19,939 nucleotides of DNA from CAYLOP01 sp964385305 (GCA_964385305.1 CAYLOP010000047.1:1-19939), one strand, 5' to 3'. Numbered from the stretch's first letter, positions 6,830-14,815 are shown. Notes: generated by a model from the letters alone, not told the origin. Numbers and translations are program-made.

Positions 6830-9621
6830 ATGGCAGAAATTAACCTGCGCGCCTATATAAAAAATATTGACGATCTTGTCGAGCATACAAAACTTGATGA
6901 GGCGATCGCCCACTGCCGACATCTCCTTGAAATCTACCCCAAACATCTGGCGACGTACCGATTGCTAGGGAAAGCATATCTTGAGGCGAAGCGCTACGGT
7001 GATGCGGCGGATATTTTCCAACGAGTACTTTCCGCGATTCCTGACGATTTTGTCGCGCACATCGGCATGGCCATCGTCCGAGAGGACGAAGGCAATCTGG
7101 ATGCCGCGATATGGCACATGGAGCGCGCGTTTGAAACCAACCCGGCCAACCCCGCCATTCAACAAGAATTACGTCGTCTGATCGGCAACCGGGACGGGCT
7201 TGAGCCACACAAGGTTCGCCTGACACGCGGCGCCCTGGCCCGCATGTATGCACACGGCGAATTGTACCCCCAAGCAATCGCCGAGCTGCTCGCGGCTCTT
7301 CAAGATGATGCCGGGCGACCTGACTTACAAGCCTTGCTCGCCATGATGTACTGGCGTGCCGGTCAGCATGCCGAAGCTGCTGAAATCTGCAACCAACTGC
7401 TTGAAAAGCTACCATACTGTCGTGATGCGAATCAGATCATGGGAGCCATTCTTCAAACAGGCGGGAGGACAGACGAAGCCGTTATTTACCACAAAAGACT
7501 CGCCGCACTTGATCCGTATGCTGCGTTTGTCGAGACGGCTAGCGTCGACCCACAGACTGTCGATGCCAACAACGTTCAGATTGAAAAGTTTGAGTGGCAA
7601 CCAAGCATGCCCCAACCCGCGTCCACACCCGAACCAAGCGAACCGGATTGGGCAGCCTCATTGGGAATGGAGCTTAGCGAGGATAGGCTTGAAGAACCGG
7701 TCGCGGGTGCAGAACCATCATGGCTCAAGGATCTCGATTCACCAGAAGAGGAGGAAGAGCCTGAGGCGGTTGCGGCGACACCATTTACACCTTCCGTCGA
7801 TACACCCTTACCGGATGCAACATCTGAGGCTCAAATTCCAAACTGGATGAAGGATGCCGGTTGGCGCGAATCCAATGGTGATGTCCCTGAATCTCCCGTG
7901 AGTTTCAGCGATGACGAATTAGAAGATCTCGACAAGGGTGTCGTTCCAGCAGCTGAGGATACTACTCCCGCGGAAGGTGATGAACTTTCCCCGGATGAGC
8001 TTGCTCCAGCCGAAATCCCGGATTGGCTGCAGGAGATCGCCCCGCAAGCTGAACAAGAACCCCCACCGGAACCTTCCCCGGCACCAACCGAAGAGGAGGT
8101 TGAGATTGAACCCCTCCCGGATTGGCTGGGGGAACTCGCGGAGGATGCCGCAGCGGTTCAACCAGAGCCAGATCTCGATTTAGCAGAAGAACCCGAGTAT
8201 CCAGAAGAGGAACTCGAGCCCGCCGTTGAAGAACAAGTAGAGGGCGATATCTCGGAGCTCCCGGCATGGTTGGACCTAGAATCACCAGGCGCAACCTCGA
8301 CGATCGTTTCCTGGCTTGGCGAGAGAAAAGAGGAGCGCGAGGAAGTCTCCCCTGAGCCGAGCGATATAGAAGAAGTTGCTGCCCCTACCCCAGAAGGTGA
8401 AATGGAGCCAGAGGCTGCTGAGGCGCTCCCCGACTGGCTTAGACAATTAGAACCCACAGGAGAGGAGTTAGAACCAGAAACCCCACCTCCCAGTGAAGAA
8501 GCAGCCCCTTCATGGCTCGCTGGTGTCGCAGAAGTTGCAGCACAACAAGACCTATCAGCAGCCGAGGTCGAGCCCGTGCCAGAAGAGCCCACAGCGGTAG
8601 CAGAACCAGGAATGCCGGAATGGCTCGATGAGGCTTCGGAAATTCAACCCGAAGAACCCGCTGAAGCAACAGAACCTGAGCCGGAGGCCCCTGATTGGCT
8701 CAAGAGTATTGCGGAGCTTGCATCTGAAATCCCCCCTGAAAGCGAGCAAATTCCCGAAGAAGCCCCGGATTGGCTCGCTGGTGTAGCGGAGGAAGAAGAT
8801 CAAGTTCCATCCCTGGAACGTCCTGAAATTGTTGAGAGTCCTGATTGGCTTAAAGGGATCGGCGAACCTGAGGCAGCCCTTCCACCTGAAATCGGTGAGG
8901 GGATGGTTGAATCGCCAGATTGGCTTCGAGGAATAGAAAAAAAACCTTCAGAAGGAGAACCGGTTCCCGAACAACCAGAATCGGTGGATTGGCTGCGCGA
9001 ACTGCAAGCCGACGAAGTCGCCGAACCTGGCGAATTATTCGAAGAAAGTGTCGTTGCGGATGAAGAGGTGAAAACGCCCATTCCATCGCTTGAAGGTGAA
9101 ACCCTCGAGCCAGAGGCGGAAGGCCCGCCAGGCGAGTCAATGGACGACGATGAGATCTTCGAGTGGCTCGAAGGATTGGCCGCTCGTCAGGGAGCGGCAG
9201 AGGAAGAACTGATCACAGCTCCTGACGAACGCACTACCAAACCACCGGCCAGTGTTGAAGCCTTGATGGAAACACCAGGCGTGTCTGAGGAACCGATTCC
9301 CGCTGAACCCGAAGAAGGTCTCGAATGGTTAGAACGATTGGCTGCGGAACGCGGTATTGACGCTGATATCAGCCTACCTGAAGAAGAGGAGAAGGAACCT
9401 GCTGAGGAGGAGGAAACGCTCGAAGCTCCCGCGTGGTTAGGGCGTATGGCAACCGAACCTATCAGCATGACCCCAAGCGAGTCGGTACAAGCGATCCCCG
9501 ACTGGCTCGTCAAAAGTGAACCTGAAACCCCTGAGCCTACGGAAGAACTTCTACCTGCGGAGCTACCCCCGGAGGAACCCGAGGTCGTGGGCGCAGCGTT
9601 TGAAATTCAGGACATCGAACC
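6830..9621 (+). CDS. TPR protein with acidic W-L repeat linker, N-terminal part up to the assembly gap
   Basis: First 930 complete codons of a very long gene; the rest continues after the N run (9723-10439). AGGTG lies just upstream of the ATG. Residues 1-230 are tetratricopeptide repeats (for example LATYRLLGKAYLEAKRYGDA and a QALLAMMYWRAGQHAEAAEI-type unit), a fold that binds protein partners. From about 265 the chain is Glu/Pro-rich and apparently disordered, but carries a recurring short motif, typically P-D-W-L-x-x-[IL]: 18 x-x-W-[LM] copies with Trp at 298, 339, 399, 432, 480, 495, 536, 562, 598, 623, 648, 673, 698, 721, 779, 833, 869 and 892, plus a variant at 274. Copies from 598 to 698 are spaced exactly 25 residues. 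No signal peptide or membrane segment is seen, so a cytoplasmic scaffold is likely. Similar TPR proteins are, as I recall, common in Anaerolineae; function is unknown. Confidence 0.85.
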
Positions 9622-9721
9622 NNNNNNNNNNNNNNNNNNNNNNNNNNNNNNNNNNNNNNNNNNNNNNNNNNNNNNNNNNNNNNNNNNNNNNNNNNNNNNN
9701 NNNNNNNNNNNNNNNNNNNNN
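9622..9721. other. assembly gap (100 N)
   Basis: Exactly 100 N, the conventional placeholder for a gap of unknown size. It falls inside the repetitive linker of the TPR protein, where assemblers often fail. The reading frames on either side do not join across 100 nt; they join only if the true gap length is a multiple of 3. Confidence 0.98.
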
Positions 9722-9722
9722 C

Positions 9723-10439
9723 GAACCCGAAACTGTTCTTCCCAGCGAGGAAATCCATTTTGAAGCAGCAGCGCCGCCAGAAACGCTCCCTGACTGGATG
9801 CCTGAAGAAGAAATTATACCGACAGCCGAGGAACCGCCTCTGGAAGAAATTCCTGCCGTCGTTTGGGAGATACCTGCAATTGAAGAACCTCAACCTCCCG
9901 TTGTCGAGCCCACACCAGAAGAGCCTGTTCAGGAAGCCCCGAGTGAAGAGGTACCAACCAAACCACCCGAGGGTTTCGAACCCTTAGAACTTACTCCAGC
10001 AGAGCCGACTGAACTACCTACGATCATCCCATCAGAACCAGCAGCACCTCCCACTGAAGATTTCCCTGCTGCGCCTGCACCGCCACCAGAGCCAGTTGCG
10101 GTTATACCAGAACCGGAGGCTCCCCCTGCGGAAGTGGTCACCGAGGTCCCTGCCCCACCGCCAAGCAAGCCGAAAGTCAAGCCCTCTGCTTCCGAACTGC
10201 TCGAACGTGCACGCCAATCCTTGGCTCGGGGTGAAATGCAAGAAGCTGTAAATAATTATAGCCAACTAACAAAGCAGAAAGCCTCTTTGGACGCTGTGAT
10301 TGATGACCTGCGCATCGCAATCGAACGCAACCCGCATCAACCCACCCTATGGCAGGCTCTAGGGGATGCGTACATGAAGGCTGACCAACTGAGCGAGGCG
10401 ATCGAAGCCTATCGTAAGGGTACAGAAGCCACGACATAA
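9723..10439 (+). CDS. C-terminal part of the same TPR / W-L repeat protein, after the gap
   Basis: Continuation of the gene beginning at 6830, in a frame offset by the placeholder gap. The first 150 or so residues continue the Glu/Pro-rich linker with one more motif copy (PDWM, Trp codon at 9795) and a divergent VVWEI, then become Pro/Ala-rich (for example APPPEPV). The last 80 residues form a C-terminal TPR-like helical domain: an ASELLERARQSLARGEMQEA helix pair, then a unit ending QALGDAYMKADQLSEAIEAY. So the full protein has TPR units at both ends and a long motif-bearing linker between them. The composition match, the shared motif and the lack of any start codon with a ribosome binding site on this side support one gene rather than two. 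A hairpin terminator follows 31 nt after the stop. Confidence 0.85.
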   Translation, partial: EPETVLPSEEIHFEAAAPPETLPDWMPEEEIIPTAEEPPLEEIPAVVWEIPAIEEPQPPVVEPTPEEPVQEAPSEEVPTKPPEGFEPLELTPAEPTELPTIIPSEPAAPPTEDFPAAPAPPPEPVAVIPEPEAPPAEVVTEVPAPPPSKPKVKPSASELLERARQSLARGEMQEAVNNYSQLTKQKASLDAVIDDLRIAIERNPHQPTLWQALGDAYMKADQLSEAIEAYRKGTEATT

Positions 10440-10470
10440 GGTGAATTTCACGAAATAATCTGAACAACAA

Positions 10471-10502
10471 GAACTCGGGGGAAACCCCGAGTTCCTGTTT
10501 CT
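10471..10502 (+). terminator. intrinsic terminator or attenuator between the TPR gene and the sirtuin
   Basis: A perfect 10-bp stem, GAACTCGGGG (10471-10480) with CCCCGAGTTC (10485-10494), closed by a GAAA tetraloop and followed by the weak T-tract CTGTTTCTG. It ends only about 15 nt before the sirtuin ATG, so the sirtuin must be read through it or have a start point inside this short space. Confidence 0.7.
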
Positions 10503-10517
10503 GACGAGATTAACGAG

Positions 10518-11264
10518 ATGCAACGCACCCCCCCTGACATAGAACCGATGGTTGTCCTGACCGGCGCCGGAATATCTGCTGAAAGTGGTGTGCCAACTTT
10601 CCGAGGTGCAGGTGGTTTGTGGGAGAATCACCGTGCAGAAGAGCTTGCTACACCTCGAGCCTTTGCTCAAGATCCCGAGCTTGTATGGCGATACTACAGA
10701 TGGCGTCGCGAGCTTGTTGAACGCTGCACGCCCAACCTCGCACACCATACCCTCGCAGACATCGAGAGCACCCTCGACAACTTCCTTTTGATCACACAAA
10801 ATGTTGATGACCTGCACACAGCAGCAGGCAGCAAGAATGTCCTTGAACTCCATGGCTCGTTATGGCGATCGCGATGCACGCAATGTCGGAAAACCTGGAC
10901 AGATCGCCGTACACACCTGCCCGACCCTATACCCGCTTGTCCCAATTGCGGTGCTATGGCAAGACCCGATGTAGTCTGGTTTGGTGAACAGCTCAACGAT
11001 GAAATCCTCAATCGCGCCTTCGGAGCTGCATCCCAAGCCGCGATGATGCTTGTGGTAGGTACTTCCGCCCTCGTTCAACCAGCGGCATTACTACCGCAAG
11101 TCGCAAAACAAGCTGGAGCTTATCTTGTGGAAATTAATGTAGAAAAGACCCCTCTCACACCCATCTCAGATCTCTTCCTTCAAGGATCTGCCACGCAGGA
11201 ACTTGCACACTGGTGGGAAGAGAACGCCCCAGGATCACAAGCTCTCTCACTGCATGTGGAGTAG
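10518..11264 (+). CDS. cobB: NAD+-dependent protein deacylase, sirtuin (class III / CobB-like)
   Basis: Removes acyl groups from protein lysines using NAD+, giving nicotinamide and O-acyl-ADP-ribose; cytoplasmic. 248 residues, typical for bacterial sirtuins. Visible: the NAD-binding GAGIS (16-20) with GVPTFRG, TQNVDDLH at 93-100, catalytic His112 in LHGS, a zinc site of four cysteines (120, 123, 141, 144), and a GTSALVQPAA motif near 181. Tyr60 and Arg63 in the YYRWRR stretch match the Tyr/Arg pair that defines class III (SIRT5/CobB) enzymes, which favour succinyl or other acidic acyl groups as well as acetyl; this is an inference from family knowledge. The ribosome binding site is weak (a GAG about 8-10 nt before the ATG). 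Its 3' end overlaps the convergent rsfS gene by 18 bp. Confidence 0.93.
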   Translation: MQRTPPDIEPMVVLTGAGISAESGVPTFRGAGGLWENHRAEELATPRAFAQDPELVWRYYRWRRELVERCTPNLAHHTLADIESTLDNFLLITQNVDDLHTAAGSKNVLELHGSLWRSRCTQCRKTWTDRRTHLPDPIPACPNCGAMARPDVVWFGEQLNDEILNRAFGAASQAAMMLVVGTSALVQPAALLPQVAKQAGAYLVEINVEKTPLTPISDLFLQGSATQELAHWWEENAPGSQALSLHVE

Positions 11265-11600
11265 GACGCGACCATCCCGCCAGAGATCCTCAAGACGGTA
11301 ATACGAACGTAATGTGGGCGAGAAGAGGTGTAGAATTACGTTCCCATAATCGATGAGAACCCAACCACTCCTTGCATCCCCTTCAACATTCTGTGCACGT
11401 AAAGCGTACCGCTTCTTAATCCGGAGGCGCGTATCTTCAGCCAATGCCTTTATTGTTCGTTCAGATCCACAAGAGCAGATAATGAAATAATCCGTAAACG
11501 AGCACACCCCGATTAGATCGAGTAAGAGAATATTCTCTCCCTTCTTCTCTTCAAGTAAGTCAACAATCGTATGTGCAAGCGTCAGAGCATCAGCCGACAT
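11247..11600 (-). CDS. rsfS: ribosomal silencing factor RsfS (YbeB/Iojap family)
   Basis: Small cytoplasmic protein that binds L14 on the 50S subunit and blocks joining with 30S, lowering translation when nutrients are short. 117 residues, the normal length. The family core is clear: a helix ending in LLEEKKGENILLLDL, then SFTDYFIICSCGSERTIKAL, the EGDARSGWVLIDYGNVILHLF stretch broken only by natural variation, and the RSYYRLEDLW tail. It is the last gene of a three-gene minus-strand operon: only 3 nt separate its ATG from the stop of the upstream gene, and the sequence TAAGGTATG suggests translational coupling, with the purine-rich GAGATAAGG before the start. In many bacteria rsfS sits beside nadD; here it does not. 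Confidence 0.94.
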   Translation of the reverse strand: MSADALTLAHTIVDLLEEKKGENILLLDLIGVCSFTDYFIICSCGSERTIKALAEDTRLRIKKRYALRAQNVEGDARSGWVLIDYGNVILHLFSPTLRSYYRLEDLWRDGRVLLHMQ

Positions 11601-11603
11601 ACC

Positions 11604-12104
11604 TTATCTCACCAGCCCTTCTTCGCCAGCAAAGGAAATCGCAAGTCCTACAGCCTCCTTTGGTGAACTTGCCTTGATAATATCTGCAAGTTGTCCCTTT
11701 GAATCGGTCGCCTGCCAACTATCTAAACCAATCACCTTGCGACCCGTCTTTAGCGCGATCCCAATTTCAGATAAGGTGCCATAGCCCCCTCCAATGGCAA
11801 TAACAACTTGGCCAGCCTGAACCACAAGCGCATTGCGCGCATGTCCGAGGCCGGTAGGAATAACGATGGTCAAGTAATCATTCCCATCGGCACGACTGAA
11901 ACCGGGCAGAATGCCCAGGGTGAAACCACCAGCCTTGTAAGCGCCGAGACAGGCTGCTTCCATAATACCGGTTCGGCCACCACACACCAGGATTGCCCCT
12001 TCTTCGGCGAGCAGTCGTCCTACCTCTTCCGCTACGGCATATTGCTCCTGTGTGCAGTTCGCTCCCCCGACTACAGATACAACACAACTGCGTCCTGCGT
12101 TCAT
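11604..12104 (-). CDS. TIGR00725/LOG-like Rossmann-fold nucleotide-binding protein
   Basis: 166 residues with the fold of the so-called lysine decarboxylase-like/LOG family: an N-terminal VSVVGGANC strand-loop, CGGRTGIMEAACLGA at about 41-55, ILPG near 65, and the signature GGGYGTLSEIGIAL (canonical PGGxGTxxE) near 114. LOG proteins cleave cytokinin-type nucleotide 5'-monophosphates to base and ribose phosphate; the short TIGR00725 branch seen here has no established reaction, so I call only a nucleotide-binding, possibly nucleotide-cleaving, protein. The start overlaps the stop of thpR by one base (TGATG), a classic coupled arrangement, and the stop lies 3 nt before rsfS. Confidence 0.85.
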   Translation of the reverse strand: MNAGRSCVVSVVGGANCTQEQYAVAEEVGRLLAEEGAILVCGGRTGIMEAACLGAYKAGGFTLGILPGFSRADGNDYLTIVIPTGLGHARNALVVQAGQVVIAIGGGYGTLSEIGIALKTGRKVIGLDSWQATDSKGQLADIIKASSPKEAVGLAISFAGEEGLVR

Positions 12105-12691
12105 CAGCTACCTTTTAGAAATGCTTGCGCGAGGCATGTATACGCCGCCCCTGAAGGTTTCAACTCACTTCGAAAGAGGCATACGGCATCCACAGAAAAT
12201 TGCCCTAAATCACCAATTTCTCGACCCACGAGTGCCCCCGCCAGCTCATGAATGGAGGAAGGGGAAATCTTTCGTTTGACTCTGCCAAGCGTGAGATGTG
12301 GATGAAAGCTCCGCCTCTCCGGAACAAATCCTTGACGCTCACACTCAAGTTCCAAATCGGATTGCAACGCTGCGAGGGATCCCGAAGGTTCATGAACCCC
12401 AACCCAGATAACGCGTGGGCGGTTTGGGTTAGGAAAAGTGCCAAGCTGTGAAATCCGCAGGGTGAAAGGGGAAAAGGTGGCCGCAACCTGATCTAGCGAG
12501 CGCCCTAGATCAGCCGCCTGTTCTGGAAATATATCGCCAAGGAACTTCAGGGTTAGGTGGATACCTGACGACCTAACCCAGCGAACGCAATCCTGGGGAA
12601 CATGTGCCCGCAGCAGAGCCGTCTGCTCATCCAAGCGACGCCGTATGCTCTCAGGAATATCAATCGCTATAAATGTCCGAATCTTCGTCAA
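12104..12691 (-). CDS. thpR: RNA 2',3'-cyclic phosphodiesterase ThpR (2H family)
   Basis: 2H phosphoesterase that opens 2',3'-cyclic phosphate ends of RNA (the LigT/ThpR group). 195 residues. Both catalytic H-x-T motifs are present: His45-Leu-Thr47 in GIHLTLKFLGD and His132-Leu-Thr134 in FHPHLTLGRVK. The C-terminal SELKPSGAAYTCLAQ block is also typical. The only possible start is TTG at 12691: an in-frame TAG lies four codons upstream, and AGAGG precedes the TTG by 3 nt. First gene of the operon thpR - Rossmann protein - rsfS; an extended -10 promoter lies about 90 nt upstream. Confidence 0.92.
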   Translation of the reverse strand: MTKIRTFIAIDIPESIRRRLDEQTALLRAHVPQDCVRWVRSSGIHLTLKFLGDIFPEQAADLGRSLDQVAATFSPFTLRISQLGTFPNPNRPRVIWVGVHEPSGSLAALQSDLELECERQGFVPERRSFHPHLTLGRVKRKISPSSIHELAGALVGREIGDLGQFSVDAVCLFRSELKPSGAAYTCLAQAFLKGS

Positions 12692-12781
12692 TGTCCTCTT
12701 CTATCGAATTGGTCAAAGCCTAAAGAACTTGTCTCGCTATATGCCTGCCATTCTTCGAACGAATTCCCGCTAATGCCGCGC

Positions 12782-12790
12782 ATTATACCA
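12782..12790 (-). promoter_or_regulatory. extended -10 promoter of the thpR operon
   Basis: On the minus strand TGGTATAAT (TATAAT at 12782-12787, TGn extension at 12788-12790) is a perfect extended -10 element. No good -35 is seen, which such promoters can do without. Transcription would begin near 12775, leaving a leader of about 85 nt. Confidence 0.55.
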
Positions 12791-12990
12791 TGCTGTCTCA
12801 GGCGGGATGTATGGTGCGGATTGCGCTCTTTTTAGGCTGAAACAACCGTGAATTATACAGTTCAGAAACCATCATATGCCAAAATATGAAAAAATGGATG
12901 AATATCGCCCTTGCAGGTTGCGCCAAAAAGCGTGTACATTGGATAAAATAAATATATATCTCGGGATTCATGCAGAATAGGAGATGAAAG

Positions 12991-13644
12991 ATGCTCATCG
13001 ATGAACGTATGTCAAAGCCCGTAATTACCGCTCATGTGGACCTTCCCTTCCAGGATGCACTCGCACTTATGCGAAGCGAAAAAATCCGCCGCTTGCCAGT
13101 CATCAATCATAAAGGCCAACTTGTAGGGATCGTGTCTGAAAGAGACCTGCTTCACGCTGCCCCCTCCGATGCTACAAGCCTCAGTGTGTGGGAGCTGAAC
13201 TATCTGCTTTCAAAGCTCAATGTCGGCGATATCATGACGAAAGAGGTCATCACCGTCACATCCGACACCCCTATCGAAGAGGCCGCTCGAATCATGGCAG
13301 ATAATAAAATTGGCGGTCTTCCTGTGACACACGACGGGAAAGTCGTGGGGATGATCACAGAAACCGATGTCTTCAAATCATTCCTTGAGATCATGGGAGC
13401 CCGCGATCCTGGTGTACGCGTCACAGCCCTGGTTCGAGATGCACCTGGCGAGCTTGCCAAGGTCTCATCAACGATCCATAAGTTAGGCGGCAACATCATC
13501 GCATGCGGTACATTCTTGGGAAAATCGGTTGATAATCGCGAACTGACAATCAAGGTGGCTGGCCTTGATTTGGAAACGCTCCAGTCCCAGCTAGAGCCGC
13601 TTGTTGAGGAGATCACGGATATTCGCGAAGTTAAGCCGGTTTAA
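12991..13644 (+). CDS. CBS-CBS-ACT domain protein (AcuB-like)
   Basis: 217 residues: CBS motif 1 at about 6-57 (RMSKPVITAHVDLPFQDAL), CBS motif 2 at about 79-131 (DIMTKEVITVTSDTPIEEAA), then an ACT domain at about 142-210 (VTALVRDAPGELAKVSSTIH). Paired CBS modules bind adenine nucleotides, and ACT domains bind amino acids or other small ligands; the combination is that of AcuB, encoded beside the deacetylase AcuC in Bacillus and linked to acetoin/acetate use. The ligand and partner here are unknown. No membrane segment or catalytic domain is present, so it is a cytoplasmic sensor. AGGAG lies 7 nt before the ATG. A run of AT-rich DNA with TAAAAT (12944-12949) lies upstream and may hold its promoter. 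Confidence 0.9.
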   Translation: MLIDERMSKPVITAHVDLPFQDALALMRSEKIRRLPVINHKGQLVGIVSERDLLHAAPSDATSLSVWELNYLLSKLNVGDIMTKEVITVTSDTPIEEAARIMADNKIGGLPVTHDGKVVGMITETDVFKSFLEIMGARDPGVRVTALVRDAPGELAKVSSTIHKLGGNIIACGTFLGKSVDNRELTIKVAGLDLETLQSQLEPLVEEITDIREVKPV

Positions 13645-13649
13645 GGTCT

Positions 13650-13663
13650 AAGAATCGATTCTT
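13650..13663. promoter_or_regulatory. 14-bp perfect palindrome between the CBS-ACT gene and the L,D-transpeptidase
   Basis: AAGAATCGATTCTT reads the same on both strands. It begins 6 nt after the CBS-ACT stop and lies 30 nt upstream of the putative -35 of the next gene. Having no loop or T-tract it is a poor terminator and a better candidate for a dimeric regulator's site. Confidence 0.3.
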
Positions 13664-13692
13664 GTTATTCGCTTGATACACTTGGTGTTGGC

Positions 13693-13723
13693 TTGATGCG
13701 TGGTCGGATGCACCCATTATAAT
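13693..13723 (+). promoter_or_regulatory. promoter of the L,D-transpeptidase gene
   Basis: A perfect TATAAT (13718-13723) lies 19 nt after TTGATG (13693-13698, 4 of 6). Transcription would begin near 13730, about 24 nt before the ATG at 13754. This also rules out the upstream in-frame codon at 13700 as the start. Confidence 0.55.
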
Positions 13724-13753
13724 CACTGTTCGAATATATTGGTTTTAAGATTC

Positions 13754-14785
13754 ATGCATAACACTCTCTCGCGTAGAGACTTCTTAAAGGTAAGCGCCCT
13801 TGCTCTTGGCGGCCTGGCTACTATCCCACCTCCACCTCTAAATAGCCCTGCTCCAATTGGATTGGGCCGTGTGACCATTTCCTCTATTAGCCTATACGAA
13901 GAGCCGTCTTTTCGCTCGAAACGCCTCACTCGCGTGAAACGCGACACGATCGTCACATTGCTTTCTGCAGAATTCTCGGATGAAGGGCCAGCGCATAACC
14001 CACTATGGTATCGATGTATGGGCGGCTATGCGCACTCCGGCCATCTACAACCCGTCCATTGGAACCCTCAAAAACCTCAGGCTTCGATCCCCGAAACCGG
14101 CGCGCTTTTCGAAGTCAGCGTCCCCCTCTCCCGTTCCTATCGCAAGCCCGACCCCTCCTCCGACCCACTCTACCGACTCTACTATCAATCCACAGCCTGG
14201 GTGGAAGCAGTTGAGAAAGGCGCTGACGGGCGCTGGTGGTATCGCCTACTGGATGACCTACTTCACGTCACATATTACGTTCGTGCTGAGCACTTGCGAC
14301 GAATCGAACCGCAGGAACTCTCCCCTATCTCGCCAGAAGTTCCGCTCCACAAAAAAAACATACTGGTCTCCCTCGCACAACAGGAGCTCCTGGCTTTCGA
14401 AGACGAACGTCTTATGCTGCGGACGCGCATCTCAAGCGGCGTCCCCAACTCCCGCCCTGGGGAGAATGGCATTCCCACAGCAACCCCTAAAGGCCGCTTC
14501 TACGTCACCAATAAAACCCCCCTTCGACACATGGGGGATGGCCATCTTACGCCCAACCTTGACGCTTATGAATTGCCAGGCGTGCCTTGGGTATCCTTCT
14601 TCCATAACACCGGTGTCGCATTCCACGGCACCTATTGGCATTGTGATTTTGGAACTCCTAAGAGTCACGGATGTATTAATATGCGGACCGAAGAGGCAAA
14701 ATGGCTCTTTCGATGGACGAAGCCAACCATCCAAGCCGATCAAATGCTCAAGACAGGACATGGAACTTCGGTTGAGGTCCGCTGA
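13754..14785 (+). CDS. Tat-exported L,D-transpeptidase (YkuD domain)
   Basis: Cell-envelope enzyme expected to form 3-3 crosslinks in peptidoglycan or attach proteins to it. 343 residues from the ATG at 13754. The N-terminus is a textbook Tat signal, SRRDFLK with Arg7-Arg8 followed by a short hydrophobic stretch (VSALALGGLA); no lipobox cysteine is seen. Residues of about 35-185 hold two SH3-like stretches (the first with FRSKRLTRVKRDTIVTLL). The YkuD domain occupies about 200-325, with the catalytic signature HGTYWHCDFG...SHGCINMR: His291, His305 and Cys307. A ribosome binding site is weak (TAAGA). It appears to be transcribed alone from the TATAAT promoter and ends convergent to the receiver protein gene. 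Export by Tat suggests it folds before secretion. Confidence 0.92.
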   Translation: MHNTLSRRDFLKVSALALGGLATIPPPPLNSPAPIGLGRVTISSISLYEEPSFRSKRLTRVKRDTIVTLLSAEFSDEGPAHNPLWYRCMGGYAHSGHLQPVHWNPQKPQASIPETGALFEVSVPLSRSYRKPDPSSDPLYRLYYQSTAWVEAVEKGADGRWWYRLLDDLLHVTYYVRAEHLRRIEPQELSPISPEVPLHKKNILVSLAQQELLAFEDERLMLRTRISSGVPNSRPGENGIPTATPKGRFYVTNKTPLRHMGDGHLTPNLDAYELPGVPWVSFFHNTGVAFHGTYWHCDFGTPKSHGCINMRTEEAKWLFRWTKPTIQADQMLKTGHGTSVEVR

Positions 14786-14815
14786 TTCTTTTGTGTGGGA
14801 AATGCAGTGATCTTA

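Noticed and set aside
8158..8592. Ser-rich minus-strand open frames (several between 8158 and 9513) under the W-L repeat gene.
   Set aside because: They are the reverse complement of Glu/Pro/Ala-rich codons, which avoid stops on the other strand; low complexity and no start signals.
9516..9763. Open frames that run through the N block and appear as two overlapping genes.
   Set aside because: They arise from the placeholder length shifting the frame; both sides belong to one TPR/W-L repeat gene.
13980..14810. 276-codon open frame overlapping the L,D-transpeptidase in another frame.
   Set aside because: The transpeptidase frame has a Tat signal and complete catalytic motif; the other frame has no domain and no ribosome binding site.
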